Shown: in pieces, positions 23,949 through 35,700 of the stretch | How the letters are laid out: every line of letters starts with the position of its first letter | How positions within the stretch are numbered: position 1 is the first letter of the stretch | Origin: Actinostola sp. cb2023 | Taxonomy: Eukaryota; Cnidaria; Anthozoa; Actiniaria; Actinostolidae | DNA length: 64,000 bases | Direction: 5' to 3' | NCBI GenBank assembly: GCA_033675265.1 | Contig: JAUJYZ010001429.1 | Location: 287,313 to 351,312 of the forward strand | Made by a program: the position numbers and the translations under genes | The notes under the pieces: model-generated | What the model saw: the letters and a program-made list of their open reading frames with translations, nothing else | Told to the model about the DNA's origin: nothing | The model's database searches: none

Positions 23949-24430
23949 AATTGGTTACCTTGCTTGAAATGTGCTTAGAGACTGGAACTGCTTCATGCAC
24001 TCTTCCTGCCTTCGTGAACAAACTGACTTTAGAAATTTTTCGTTAATACCTTTATATTAGGAACCATTGTCACGTATTGACGGTTCACCGTTGCATAAAC
24101 ACAATCGTTTAATCCCAGTCTTCTTTTATCAAAACGAAGTTGTAGATTAATGGATTTTGTAAGTCGCTCCTTGCATGCATGGGTGAGCAGGATAATTTAT
24201 TGGGCCACTGAAACGGGGTAGTATATTCGGTCATCTGTGCCCGAGAAAAAGGGCCGATGATTAGACCGGCAGACATACGGTATGAAATTATCGTGAAACC
24301 ACGGTTCCTGTAAATCGACTTTTTGCACTTTAAACAGGGTATGAAAATCGAACTATCAGGTGAATATCCCTCCAGTAATTGCTTCATAAGCCGGGTGTCT
24401 AAGTAACTATAAGCCCCCTTCACACTATAT
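23949..24430 (-). repeat. Copy of the peptide-gene upstream region without the gene
   Basis: A direct copy of 17,285-17,780 with an internal deletion near 24,200. It is interrupted on its left side by the 317-bp MITE. No signal-peptide exon is found next to it. An open frame here (24109-24423) matches the upstream-region frame but changes reading frame relative to it. Confidence 0.7.
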
Positions 24431-25200
24431 AAAATTGGTGGGGGTCACTGACTTGTTGTACGAGTTTTAGGGGTTTATAAAATCGGTAGTTTGATAGCCC
24501 TTCGAGTGTTTAAACCTAAATCGACCAGCCTTTCGATTCCGCCAGTTATTTACCCGTAACTAATATTATGGTCTACAGGAAACGCTACTATAATTTTCAT
24601 TTCATAATCTTGGTGACGTTGTGTCACAGAACTGAGCTGATATATTTAATTTGTTGTTTGACAATTGGTACTTTTCAGGCAAAATCAGTATTTGTTGCCA
24701 CACCCCGGCACAAGATACGTAGAATCAGGTATACCTTTTAGTACCTTTTAGGCCAGTTACAGACTAGCCGGCATGCATTTCCGTCACATTTATATGGGAG
24801 TCCCCCCCTGGTACAGTTCTCCCTATAATCGGTGATGAACTGAATCTTGGCATTTTATAGAAGTCCTTTCTATATCTTTTCTACCGTTCCAAAAAGTGTT
24901 GCCGACTAATTTGTTGGGGAAAAACTGCTTAGTTTTTACTGATTTCTCTTTCAAGTTTATTTGCAGTGAGCTCCAGCGCTTGTGTATTTTCGTTTGTCGG
25001 CTCGGTAGCTGGTTCAAGCATTACTGATACACATTATAAGCAACAACAATACAGGGCTTAGAGAATCTCTCGTCATGTTTAGCCTAATATTCATTAGAAC
25101 AATATGGGGCTTTATAATTGACTAAAACAAAAGGACCTAAAGGTATAAAGCACAGTAATGGATCCATGTTCTTTTGGGGGGGCTTACAGTAGATTATCAA
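24430..25200. repeat. Degraded MITE and array-related sequence
   Basis: The first part has ATATAAAATTGGTGGGGGTC and TTTTAGTACCTTTTAGG, edges of the ATATATAAA-type MITE. From 24,780 it matches the part of the 3.5-kb units around 7600-7950 (CCCCCCTGGTACAGTTCTCC, TCGGCTCGGTAGCTGGTTCA) with many indels. Confidence 0.65.
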
Positions 25201-25384
25201 GTTTCCGCATCAAATACCGTGTCGGTTCAGTTTTGAATATACTTAGTAGTGCATTACTCCTATATCGCCTAGTGTGAGAGCGAGATATATGACCAACACA
25301 TCCCTATATCCGATCCCCCCTTCCTTCCCCAAATATATTATCCGACAAAAATCTAATTAGGGGGAACTAAACAGTGAAAAGAAA

Positions 25385-25460
25385 GTTCGACTTCTGTGAG
25401 ACTCGAACCGGCTCCAGACTGTTGGCTCCTTGGTTTTGGTAATGGTCCCACCCCTCCGGA
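25385..25460 (-). repeat. Possible tRNA-derived SINE fragment
   Basis: The minus strand has GGTTCGAGTCTC, a good Pol III B box, inside a tRNA-like stretch. A clear A box was not found, so this is a weak call. Confidence 0.35.
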
Positions 25461-25639
25461 TCAAAGGAAAGACGAAAAAGAAAACTGGTTGTCACATTAA
25501 CTTAAACTTTATAGTGCCTATAAATTAATTTGGCTTTAATGTTCCCAACCCATGAAATAAGAACAGACAACAACCTTTTTGTGGGGTAAAGGAATAGGTA
25601 AAGAAGCACTCCAAAGCTCAAGAATGTAACAAAGCACAA

Positions 25640-26200
25640 TGGGTTACAGTCCAGCCTCATACCGGGGGTCACATTCCCCCAGACACATGAGAGGTCACAA
25701 TCCTCTCATAACCCGGCACGGGGTAGAACTCATCCCCCTGGGGGTCACAATCCCCCAGTATATTTTAGGTCAAACCTCCTAAAGGAAATAATGCGACGAT
25801 TCATCTCCCGAGACATTCTAATGACTTACGTAAAGGGTGAAGATATCGGCTTCGCCCGCGCTATCCCGGTGCTACATAAAACTAGGTCGTAACCAAAAGG
25901 CCGGTGAGGGAGGGGATATCCGGCCCCTAAGCCATAATTTCAGATATCCTCTATCATTGGTTCATCTAGTCACGCATGGTAGTTTTGTAGCCGGTCTATT
26001 CGGCAAAGCTTATATGGGACTCCCATATATAAACTGGTGGGGATGCTCTTCGTATCTTTTAGGGGTCCGGCCAGGGTCCAGATCCACAATTTGGTACTGC
26101 TATCCGAGCCTGCGCCGAAGAGCACCGCTGTTCTCTCGAGCATGCCTTTTAGGGTGTCTGTCAGCAAATAAAATAATGACAGTTGCATGCAGCCGACTCA
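25640..26200. other. Low-complexity duplicates and a MITE edge
   Basis: GGGGGTCACA and CCCCCAG motifs recur at 25,665-25,770. At 26,013-26,070, ATGGGACTCCCATATATAAA and TGGTGGGGATGCTC match the terminal repeat of the MITE at 58,795. The 126-residue frame across this area has no domain. Confidence 0.5.
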
Positions 26201-26479
26201 CTTTAATTATATTTTGACCCTCTAACATTTGTTTTGCAAAGCTGGTGGCTAGTTCTCTTTGACTCGTTTCAATGATTATTTGGGCTGCCAGGATGTTGTT
26301 AGTTTTCCCGCAACACATCCCATCCATCTAATAATTGTCAGAGTGAGAGCAACTAATCTAGTCAGTGATAGCCAAACTCTTATAACAGCACTCACACTCA
26401 CAACACATAATCACGCGATTTTCTAATAGATTTTCTAATATTCATGAAAAAAATTCTTGATTCTGATTGGCTAAGAGCA

Positions 26480-26730
26480 ATACAGTTGATAGGTAATTTG
26501 CACTCCAGTGAAAATTACCTTTTATTTGCACTGTAGTGCAAATTACTTTTTTTTCATGAATATTATTAATTGGTAATCATATGATTTCTCGTTCAATTTG
26601 GAATAATTTGCACTCGTGTGTTTTTCAAAGAGCTCAAATTGCACGAGCCGTATTCGACTCTTTGAAAAACACTGTCTCGTGCAAATTATTTCCAAATTGA
26701 ACTCGAAACCATATGATTACCTCTACTTAT
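26480..26730. repeat. Inverted repeat, TTTGCACTCGTG type
   Basis: The left arm (ATCATATGATTTCTCGTTCA, AATTTGGAATAATTTGCACT) faces the right arm (AATTATTTCCAAATTGAACT, CGAAACCATATGAT), around a centre with TTTTTCAAAGAG and CTCTTTGAAAAA. Probably a MITE. Confidence 0.65.
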
Positions 26731-26967
26731 AAAACGAATTTCAACTACAGCATATACTAACACACCTATTTCAATAAACGTTGGCAAGGACATTAGTCCA
26801 ATAAGCGATATATAGGCTATGCACCATTCCATAAAGGTATGAAAGTCTGTATTGTGTCTATTTCCATTTCAACATGCCAAGATAAATTTTGAATCGAATT
26901 TTATGAAATATTTCTGGCATACATGCATTTCAGTCTTGGAACGACGTATAACCTATTCCCTATGGAC

Positions 26968-27126
26968 CAGGGGCGTAGGCAGCGAGTCCCAGGGTGCCTG
27001 TGACCCCCCTTCCTCTGGGTCTACTCTTTAAATATATATGTTTGAGGAAGGGAAGGGGAATTTGGTGGTGAATGACATGGAGTGTGACTCCCCCCCCCCC
27101 CATGGAAAATCCTGGCTATGCCCCTG
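26968..27126. mobile_element. hAT-like MITE
   Basis: The left end CAGGGGCGTAGGCAGCG and right end CTGGCTATGCCCCTG are imperfect inverted repeats of the CAGGGGCGTAGCCAG type common among hAT-related MITEs. TGGAC flanks it on both sides (26963-26967 and 27127-27131), a likely 5-bp target duplication. Assignment to hAT rests on terminal sequence only. Confidence 0.65.
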
Positions 27127-27498
27127 TGGACTCTAAAGCAAACAATATGCTAAGCAGGACAACAAATGTTGGTCATAATGATAACTGGTTTAGCTAGAGA
27201 GAGTTAGACTTGCAACAAGCCCCTATATTTTCATTCCCTACAATTTGTTCCGTTGTGCACAATATATTTCTCTTCATTTATACATTCATGTGTGCATTGG
27301 GTTTCCTGTGGTACATACATCACAGCTGCAGTTACCACAGGAAGCCCAAGCAACAACAACAGATAAAACTTATTACAGGGAGCCCAATAAATAAAACGAG
27401 CATACATGTGCAGACAAAATTAAATAAACAAATCAGAGACCATGGGTTAACAACATAGATAGGAACTTGTGACAAGTCTAAGAAAGAGTTGACTGTAT

Positions 27499-29146
27499 TC
27501 ACATTTTATAATCTTGTAGGTTCGCAGCTGAACTTGGACCTAAGCTACTCTCGTGCAATACTTGGCTTGCAAAGACAGAATCATCACTGCCAGTAATTGT
27601 GTGTCTACGATTGACTGGCTCCACTTCTATCACAGGGTCCAGTTTATCTGCTGGTTTACAGAGTTGTAATGCACTAGCTGGCCTTGGAATTCTCTTGGGA
27701 TCACCTTCAACTTTGTCATCTGATGTTGATGGTATTGTACATGTAATTGGTTTAGTTCGCAGACCTGTGGAGCTTAAGTATGGGCTGACAACGTATGATA
27801 CAAGAGTTTCAAGTCTTCTATAATTCTTACTTGGAGGTGTGGAATCATGAACACTCTAGAATGGAACAGGAAACAATATTATTACGACCATCTCACTAGA
27901 GTGAAATATGTACACCAATAATAAATTAAAGAGTCGGTGCAACAACAGTGTCAGTGACTTAATGTGATAAGCATCCAAATGCTCCTTAGGAATTCAAAGG
28001 TTCTATAGGAGAATTTAGTTTTTAATCAGTGATCACTTGTGCTTGCATGGACCCCTTATTGTTAGTTGCCTGATAAAACTTCTAACCAATCAGAAAGATA
28101 GACAATACATAGCTTCAAATATAAATAGATGATACACAAATGGCTTTTCTAATGATTCAAAATCTACTGATTTTGATTGATCCATTAAATCCTTTCTCTC
28201 CACACTCCATTACATTGCACCAGAGGGACGTAAAAGAACCCACACCACTATTCAACTAAGAGTAGGGCATGAAGTTCCCAACGTGTGTGGCCTCCTGACC
28301 TAGCTACTACCCAGCATTGAGGTCGGCTTGGCAGTGATATCCATATAAAGGTTACTAGTGAATGAGGTTACTAGTGAATAAGACCTTGTACACTATACAG
28401 CTGGTAACCCAATGGACATCTGTAGCTGCATCAATGACATTACCAACTAATATTAAAAAGATTAAGGTGTCCTCCCCAGATAATTATTAATCAATTGTTT
28501 TATATTTTGATAGATATCAAGGACACACTATCTGGGAAATAATACTGTGGCTATAAAATAAGAGTATTTGCTTTACAAACTACTGTTTACCTGCAATATG
28601 AGAAGCATTTGGACGACATGTGCAGGAGGTGGCAAGCCCATTTGAAATGCTTCTTCGAGCTTTGTTTTCAAAACCACAATATCCCTGAACGTTATTAACG
28701 ATAGATCACGAACAGAATTACCATCAGCGGGTTGGAGATTCAAAAAAATCGCTTGAATCAGCGGCAAAACAGTGTGGAAAAAATGGGTCCATGTACTTGC
28801 AAGCTTCTCCAGCAACTGAACCCCGGAATTCACCTTTATATCGCGAAGTATTATCATTCCCTTGACGAGGATTTCCTCTCGAAAAGCGTTTGCACGACTC
28901 AGAATTCCCTATGTCAGCTTTCACCAGTCTAACCTTCTCTGTGAGCGAATCGAGTTCTAATTTGCCAAGTTTTTTACGATGGAACAAAGCTGTCACTGCA
29001 CTTGTTACAATTTGCCAGTCCTCTTTGGAACTCGTTGGGAAGTTGAATTTCTTCTCGACTTTGGGGCTTCGTGGCCGTTGCATGATTAAAGACTGATCCT
29101 TTGTCCTCCAAAGATCTCCAAGGGTTGGTACTGGAGATTTCGCCAT
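27499..29146 (-). CDS. PRR5: PRR5/Protor-like mTORC2 subunit (one frame break)
   Basis: Two exons: 29146-28591 and 27855-27499 (stop TGA), about 303 residues. Exon 1 starts MAKSPVPTLGDLW and contains the HbrB-type core: EDWQIVTSAVTALFHRKKL, then EILVKGMIILRD, a helix with TWTHFFHTVLPLIQAIF, then SVRDLSLITFRDIVVL and PPPAHVVQMLLILQ. Exon 2 continues in phase with SKNYRRLETLVSYVVSPYL, followed by a low-complexity tail. This order matches PRR5 and PRR5L, which bind Rictor in TOR complex 2. Between the IGNSE and EILVKGM segments (about 28,885-28,920) the frame changes; exon 1 is 556 bases where 555 would keep the frame, so one extra base is present. Conservation on both sides favours a sequencing or assembly error over a dead gene. 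Confidence 0.85.
28196..28312 (+). repeat. SINE 3'-part fragment, in the PRR5 intron
   Basis: GAGGGACGTAAAAGAACCCA and AGAGTAGGGCATGAAGTTCC match the body of the tRNA-derived SINE at 61.8-62.2 kb in the opposite orientation. The tRNA-like head is missing, as expected for a 5'-truncated copy. Confidence 0.7.
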
Positions 29147-29774
29147 TGGATAGTTTATGTAATCGATCAGATAAAGATCAAAATGTGAAGAGAAAAAAAA
29201 GGTTTTTATGTCAAGATGGCGACCAGTGGAAACCTCCTTCCCAGGTCCACGCGTCCCAAACAACAATAAAGAAAAAAAACAAAATCAAATCAAACTAGAA
29301 AAATAATATAAAATAAAGATCCAATCAAGATGCAAAAACAACGAAACCATACTTAATAAGAGAGATTTAAAGAATAGGCAAAAATAAAAAAAAGAAGGGA
29401 GTGAAGTTGACGAAAAACGTATCAGCATATGAACAAAGGAAAGAAAAATACACTTAGAAATAAAAACGCGAAAGGAATGAAAAAGAAAGCTTACGTATAA
29501 CTGCAAGATTCCTGTATACTTGAATTGTATACTTTTTCTAACGATCGTAAACTATTGATTGTTGGTCTTCCTGTGTATTTTAAATTAGTTTGTTTCCAGG
29601 GTCACTTGGCACGACTAGGAACGCCTGGCAATTTTACCCACATCATGTCAGACATGTGACAAAAGTGTCTGCTGGGGTACTGGTTGTATTATCTTGGTTA
29701 CGTGTACGTTTTGCAAGGTGAAGGACGAATTCTTGTTCTGAGGAGGTTTTAATTTTGAAGAACTGCAAGAAACT
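29147..29774. promoter_or_regulatory. Divergent intergenic region, PRR5 / aminopeptidase
   Basis: About 630 bp separates the two divergent start codons. A shared promoter region is likely from the spacing alone; no TATA box stands at a convincing place for either gene. The PRR5-proximal half is A-rich on the plus strand. Confidence 0.4.
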
Positions 29775-32700
29775 ATGGCTGATCAATCGAAAATACCAAG
29801 GTAATTCTATAAATACAGTTTTATTGTGTTTTTATATTTTAAAGTTACATTACATATTTAAAATTGTGAATTCATTTGTTTAGTATTAAACTGTTTTAAG
29901 TTAATATGTAGTGAACCTATATCTAATATGAGATAATTGAATGATAGCTAGAGCGTAGTCATTATATCCGTGAAGCAAAATAAAAGAAGTATTAATTTAT
30001 AGACAAACTTTTACATGTACACATGTATGTACATCATGGATCCTGATGATATGGCCTCTTTCATTGTTTAAAAATTCTTATCGTGAAATTAGTTTCTATT
30101 TTTTATAAAAATAGTTGATTGTTTGGTGGTGTTTTGTTTCAAGGATATAATGACTCTAAAAGTTGCACTGAATTTTGTGAGTGTTATACAGTCATTTGGA
30201 AAAATTCTGGCCGCTACGAAATATCAATATATCAATATATCGGGTGCATTATGGGTAATTAAATAATAGCAAATTCCCCTTAAAGCGGGTTAACGCCAGC
30301 AAAGTTGGTAGAAATATTTAGTATAATGTTTATTTTAGTCATACGTTTGTTGTTTGTAAATTTTGCTTCATTTAATAAGTTAGGAAACTCAAAATAGTAT
30401 TATTTAATTACCCATAATGCACCCGATATATTGATATATTGATATATCATGGCGGCCAGAATTTTTGCAAATGACTGTATGATTTATTGTATCTATATAA
30501 TATAGATTCAATTTTGTAATTTCAGTTTCAATTTCAGTTTCAATTTCAGTTTCAATTTCCTAAGTCATTTTATTAAATTAAACGTTTCAAAATTATATCA
30601 AAGCTGCCTTAGGTCTGGTTTACACAAGTGGCATAAGCATTTAAACACAAGCAACATACACATGTACACTTGTATGTAGTTTCAGGACACATACATGTAC
30701 CATTTATGTAAATATAGGGGAGAGAAAAGACTAGCACAGTATAAGCAATACATTACAGAATCTGCATATATTGCATGTGCTTATGTTGCTAGTGTCAACC
30801 AGGCTTTATAGTGAGCTAATTATAAAATAACATGCACCTTAGAATTGAAACCCTTTAATTAATGGCATGAAAATGGCCTATGAGACTAATTTGAATTTAC
30901 ACACCTGACTTCGTACCTTCTATCAATGTTTAATTATATCAGTCAGTCTGTCACTCCATTGGTCAGTCAGTCATTCAGCCAGTTTGTCTGTTAATCCATC
31001 AGTCAGTCAGTCAGTCATTCAGCCAGTCAGCCATTCAATCAGTCAACAGTCGATCAGTCAGTCGATCTGAGTCAGTCAGTCAGTCAGTCAGTCAGTCGGT
31101 CGACAGTCAGTCAGTCAGACAGTACAGTCAGTCAGTCTGTCTGTCAATCCATCAGTCAGTCATTCAGCTAGCTATTCAATCAGTCAGTCAGTCTGTCTAT
31201 CCATCAGTCAGTCAGTCAGCTTAAGCTATTCAATCAGTCAGTCAATCAGGCAGTCTGTCTGTCAATCCATCAGTCAGCTATTCAATCAGTAAATCAGTTA
31301 GTCAGACAATCAGGCAGTCTTCTCTCTTTGATAGTTTTATTTCCATTCCTTTAAAGCCTTCCCACTTCTGTGGAAGCAACAACTGATCCAAAAGACAAGA
31401 AGTGGGATGGAGTTGTGTTGGTGTGTGAGAATCTTGACTGGGAATGTGATGCCATTGATTTCCTTAAGAAACCAATCCAAGAAGCACAAAAGGTACAAAA
31501 CAACCATGGTTACAATGAAAACAAGACAGTGTGACGTGAGCATTTCAAAGTGAAATTCTACTAAATAAAATAAAAATATACAAATAATGATCTGAAAGTT
31601 CTCTATCACATGTATACATAAGATAATAATTAATAATTAAAGATAATATAGTGTGATGATAGAGAATATTAATAATATTATAATGATTTTGTTGTATTAA
31701 TAATTTGTATAATTTATAGTCATTATAATAATTATTATTATCGTTGCAGTTGGACAAAGCTGCTGGAAATGATGTTCTCTTATTTCCACTTACAGAAGGC
31801 CCACCTTTTGTGGTAATCAATGCTTCCACATGCTAATAACTTTTGCAGTCACCATGATACAGTCCCACATTTTACATGATAGGGGAAACTACACATGTGA
31901 TACACTTCTAATGCTTTAATTTAGGTTCATGCACCCACAGGCCCTGTGAATAGGGACTACGATGATGTGCGTCGCTATTCAGATGCTGCTGTGGAAGGCA
32001 TTAAGAGGTTTGTTGTTTTGAAGTACCAAAGATAAATAATAATAATAATTATTATTATCATTTATTTTATTTAGTCATGTACATTGTTACTCAGTTTGAC
32101 CAACCATGCATTATAGTTGTTGTGACAGCTGGCCGCCAGCCAAAGTCAAAATAGTCTGAAATATTATGTTTTATTTAGTGCCAACATATTGTATTCTGTT
32201 GCAGCAGATAGAAGCATTTTAGTTTGATTTTTTACCTGTGATACAGAGCCATCAAAGCTGGAAGCAAATCACCTTTACTGGTTGTGCCATCACCAAACAC
32301 TTTCCATAATGCTTGGGCCGCAACTGTCCTTGGTGTTTTACATGGACTTTATGTGGTGAGTAGCTTATATTAATAGATGATGAGTAGCACGATCACGCAA
32401 CCATAAACTAGGGTGCTCTATTCTTTTTACTCGGGCCCTTCCGAAGGAAGCCCGAGTTATAAAATGGGCTTTCTTGTTTTTTTTTATTATTATTTTTCTC
32501 ATGGTCACGGAATGAAGAAAAAATGCGAAGAATGAAGAAATAATGCGATGTATTTGATCGTATCGAGTTTCAAGATTTCTCAGCATAGATCTTCAAGCTA
32601 TTAAAGGTCAGGATTCTAGTTGATCGTTCGACGATGAAGCTAAGGCGCGTTTGTTTTTGTTATAAATGAAACGACATCTTTCAGAGTGGGCCCACACGAA

Positions 32701-35700
32701 TCGGCATATGCTTTTGTCTGTGAAATGAGCGTGTTTTAAAGCCCGTGTTTTATCGGCTGTTGTACGACGCCGTTCCACAAACTCGAACTCATCAAAAAAT
32801 GAATTGAAAAGCAAATGAAATGAACTCAAAAAGTATCATGACCTCGCTATGTTGTCATGTTTGTTGCTAATTGTAATAGTACGTGTACAGCTATGTCCAT
32901 TAAACTCACGACCAGCGATGTAACTACATCTATTGACAAAAAGCTATATGTACAGAAGTCATGCAAACAGTCGAGCCAGTCGAGCTATTTTCAGTAACTC
33001 ATGATGGATGTTTATTTCATTCCACGTTTGCAAAGGTTTTTTTATAGGCCATGCCGTTAAAAACCCATTAGCAGCTTCGTCGAGCTTCGCCAGATCATAG
33101 TCTGAATCGTCTGGATGTTATATTATTATGTCTCTGAAGCTAGAGAGCGAGGGTTTGATTTTCCAGTAGATTTTGTTTTGTTAGCTAATCTCGCTTTGCT
33201 TTCTGCCTGACTGTCATCACGCGCCGTGAAAAACCGTTTAAAAAGTATTCGACAGTAAAACGAAACACATTTCTCAGATATACAATGATGGATGTTTATT
33301 TGATTCGACGTTTGAAAAATTCAGAAGGAAAAGAAATCGTATAAATCGTACTTCAAAGGTCAATGTACGAAATTTGGGATCATGCCAAAGTAGTTTTAAT
33401 AGCCTATTTATATACTTGTTCTATGCTCAAATGGGCCAAATAGTCAGTGAACGGCAAAAATACAATCGAAATCAAAACGTCATTAGATTTTAGGGATCTG
33501 TTACAGAAGAAGACGCTCAATGAGCGTATAGTCGGGTATTTAATATGACAATGACAGTTGCGTGACGAGAGAGACTATTTATGTCGATGAGCATCGATAA
33601 AGATCTTCGACTCTTCGAGGTATACGTTTATGGTACGTATTTAAACGTACTTGAGGTCACTTGAGGTTGCATATTCATGGCGCCACAAACGGGTCGAATG
33701 GTTTCCGAACGCCTATCGAACTAAATCCGAAAGTATGATTCGCTCTCACAACATATTCAACTAGACGCTCTTCTAGCGTGAAGTCGGGCTTCTAAATGAA
33801 ATGTAACCTATTTGAACTAAATATAGATATCTTATAGTGCAATTGAAACAGTTTTTGGTTGCTCGTCGTTGCGTGACTCGAGCTGGATAGAACATGATTT
33901 CCTTGCAATTTCAGTACTGCGAACTTTACAGTATATCAGTAAAAACGTTAATAGCCCGGCTTCACGCTACTAGAGCGTCCTGTTTCAATCAAAAGACTTA
34001 TATGTTGGCCCCTTGACCTCCGGTGCTTTCCCTGATTGGTTTGTGCTTTCTAATTTTTCTTGGCCAGACTTCATGTCTCCTTCGGCCGGCACAGGGCGCA
34101 TGCACTGGATTTGAGGTCAACGACGACGACAACAAAGAACGCTTCTCATTTTTAGAGTCGGAGCTTCCACAGGAAGCCCGACTAATAACACATAGTACAA
34201 TTCAGTCATTTTTCTCTATGCTCATGCACCCATACATAGTCTCCCTCATCACGCAAATGCAACTGTCTTTGTCCTTGTCATAAAGCCCGAGTATACGCTC
34301 ATTGAGCGTCTTGTTTTAATTTATCATGTTATATGCAAGGGATTGCTTTCAAATTTACGCATGTTACCAATAAATAATTGGTATTTTGGTTGAACTAGTA
34401 AATTTCGGAGTTTCTGAAGGATATCGGGAAGAAAAATCGCACAATATGCTCAAAAAGTGGCTAATTATGCATGTAACGTGTTACACCACAAAGCGGCCCT
34501 GCACAGATTCGAGAGTTTTTTGTCACTGGTAATTGACAGAACACCAAAAAACTGCAGACATATATTTAATAATATAAGATCAGACAACTGGCAAAGTTTC
34601 AAAGTTATTGCTTTATTCTCCAGCCACTTGCTGACACCTGGGTCAGCCTGCAGCTCTCGTAAGATCTATGCCAATTGGGTCAATTCTATTACATTTAAGC
34701 AATAGAAACAAAACAATAGAACGAGTAGACAATAGTAGATAATGAATTCTATTGTTTGTATTATCCAATCACAACAGCTCTTCTGAGCAGCTGAAGCCCA
34801 ACCCTGACCAACCATTTCCTGACATCTTACCCACCACTTCCTGACACCTTACCAACCACTTACTGACACTTTACTAACCACTTAGTGACACCTTACCAAC
34901 CACTTACTGACACTTTACTAACAACTTACTGACACCTTACCAACCACTTACTGACACTTTACTAACAACTTACTGACACCTTACCAACCACTTACTGACA
35001 CTTTACCAACCACTAACTGACACCTTACCAACCACTTACTGACACCTTACCCACCACTTACTGACACCTTACCCACCACTTACTGACACCTTTAATACCC
35101 ACCACTTACTGACACTTTACTAACAACTTACTGACACCTTACCCACCACTCACTGGCACCTTACCAACCACTTACTGACACCTTACCCACCACTTACTGA
35201 CACTTTACTAACAACTTACTGACACCTTACCCACCACTCACTGGCACCTTACCAACCACTTACTGACACCTTACCCACCACTTACTGACACCTTGCCCAT
35301 CACTTACTGACACCTTACCAACCACTTACTGACACTTTACTAACCACTTACTGACACCTTACCCACCACTCACTGGCACCTTACCAACCACTTACTGACA
35401 CCTTACCCACCACTTACTGACACCTTGCCCACCACTTACTGACACCTTACCAACCACTTACTGACACTTTACTAACCACTTACTGACACCTTACCAACCA
35501 CTTACTGACACTTTATCCACCACTCACTGGCACCTTACCAACCACTCACTGGCACCTTACCAACCACTCACTGGCACCTTACCAACCACTTACTGACACC
35601 TTACCCACCACTTACTGACACCTTACCCACCACTTACTGACACCTTACCCACCACTTACTGACACCTTGCCCACCACTTACTGACACCTTACCCACCACT

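Noticed and set aside
25837..26217. 126-residue plus-strand frame
   Set aside because: No domain; it overlaps a MITE edge, and composition does not look coding.
28890..29298. Plus-strand frames opposite PRR5 exon 1
   Set aside because: Antisense shadows of a strand with clear family resemblance.
30950..31320. CRISPR-like array or other repeat-spacer system in the GTCA region
   Set aside because: It is a degenerate tetramer microsatellite; there are no regular spacers, and the genome is eukaryotic.
32365..32829. Minus-strand short frames in intron 5
   Set aside because: They lie in the hairpin-ended repeat and are not conserved in its copies at 55-56 kb.
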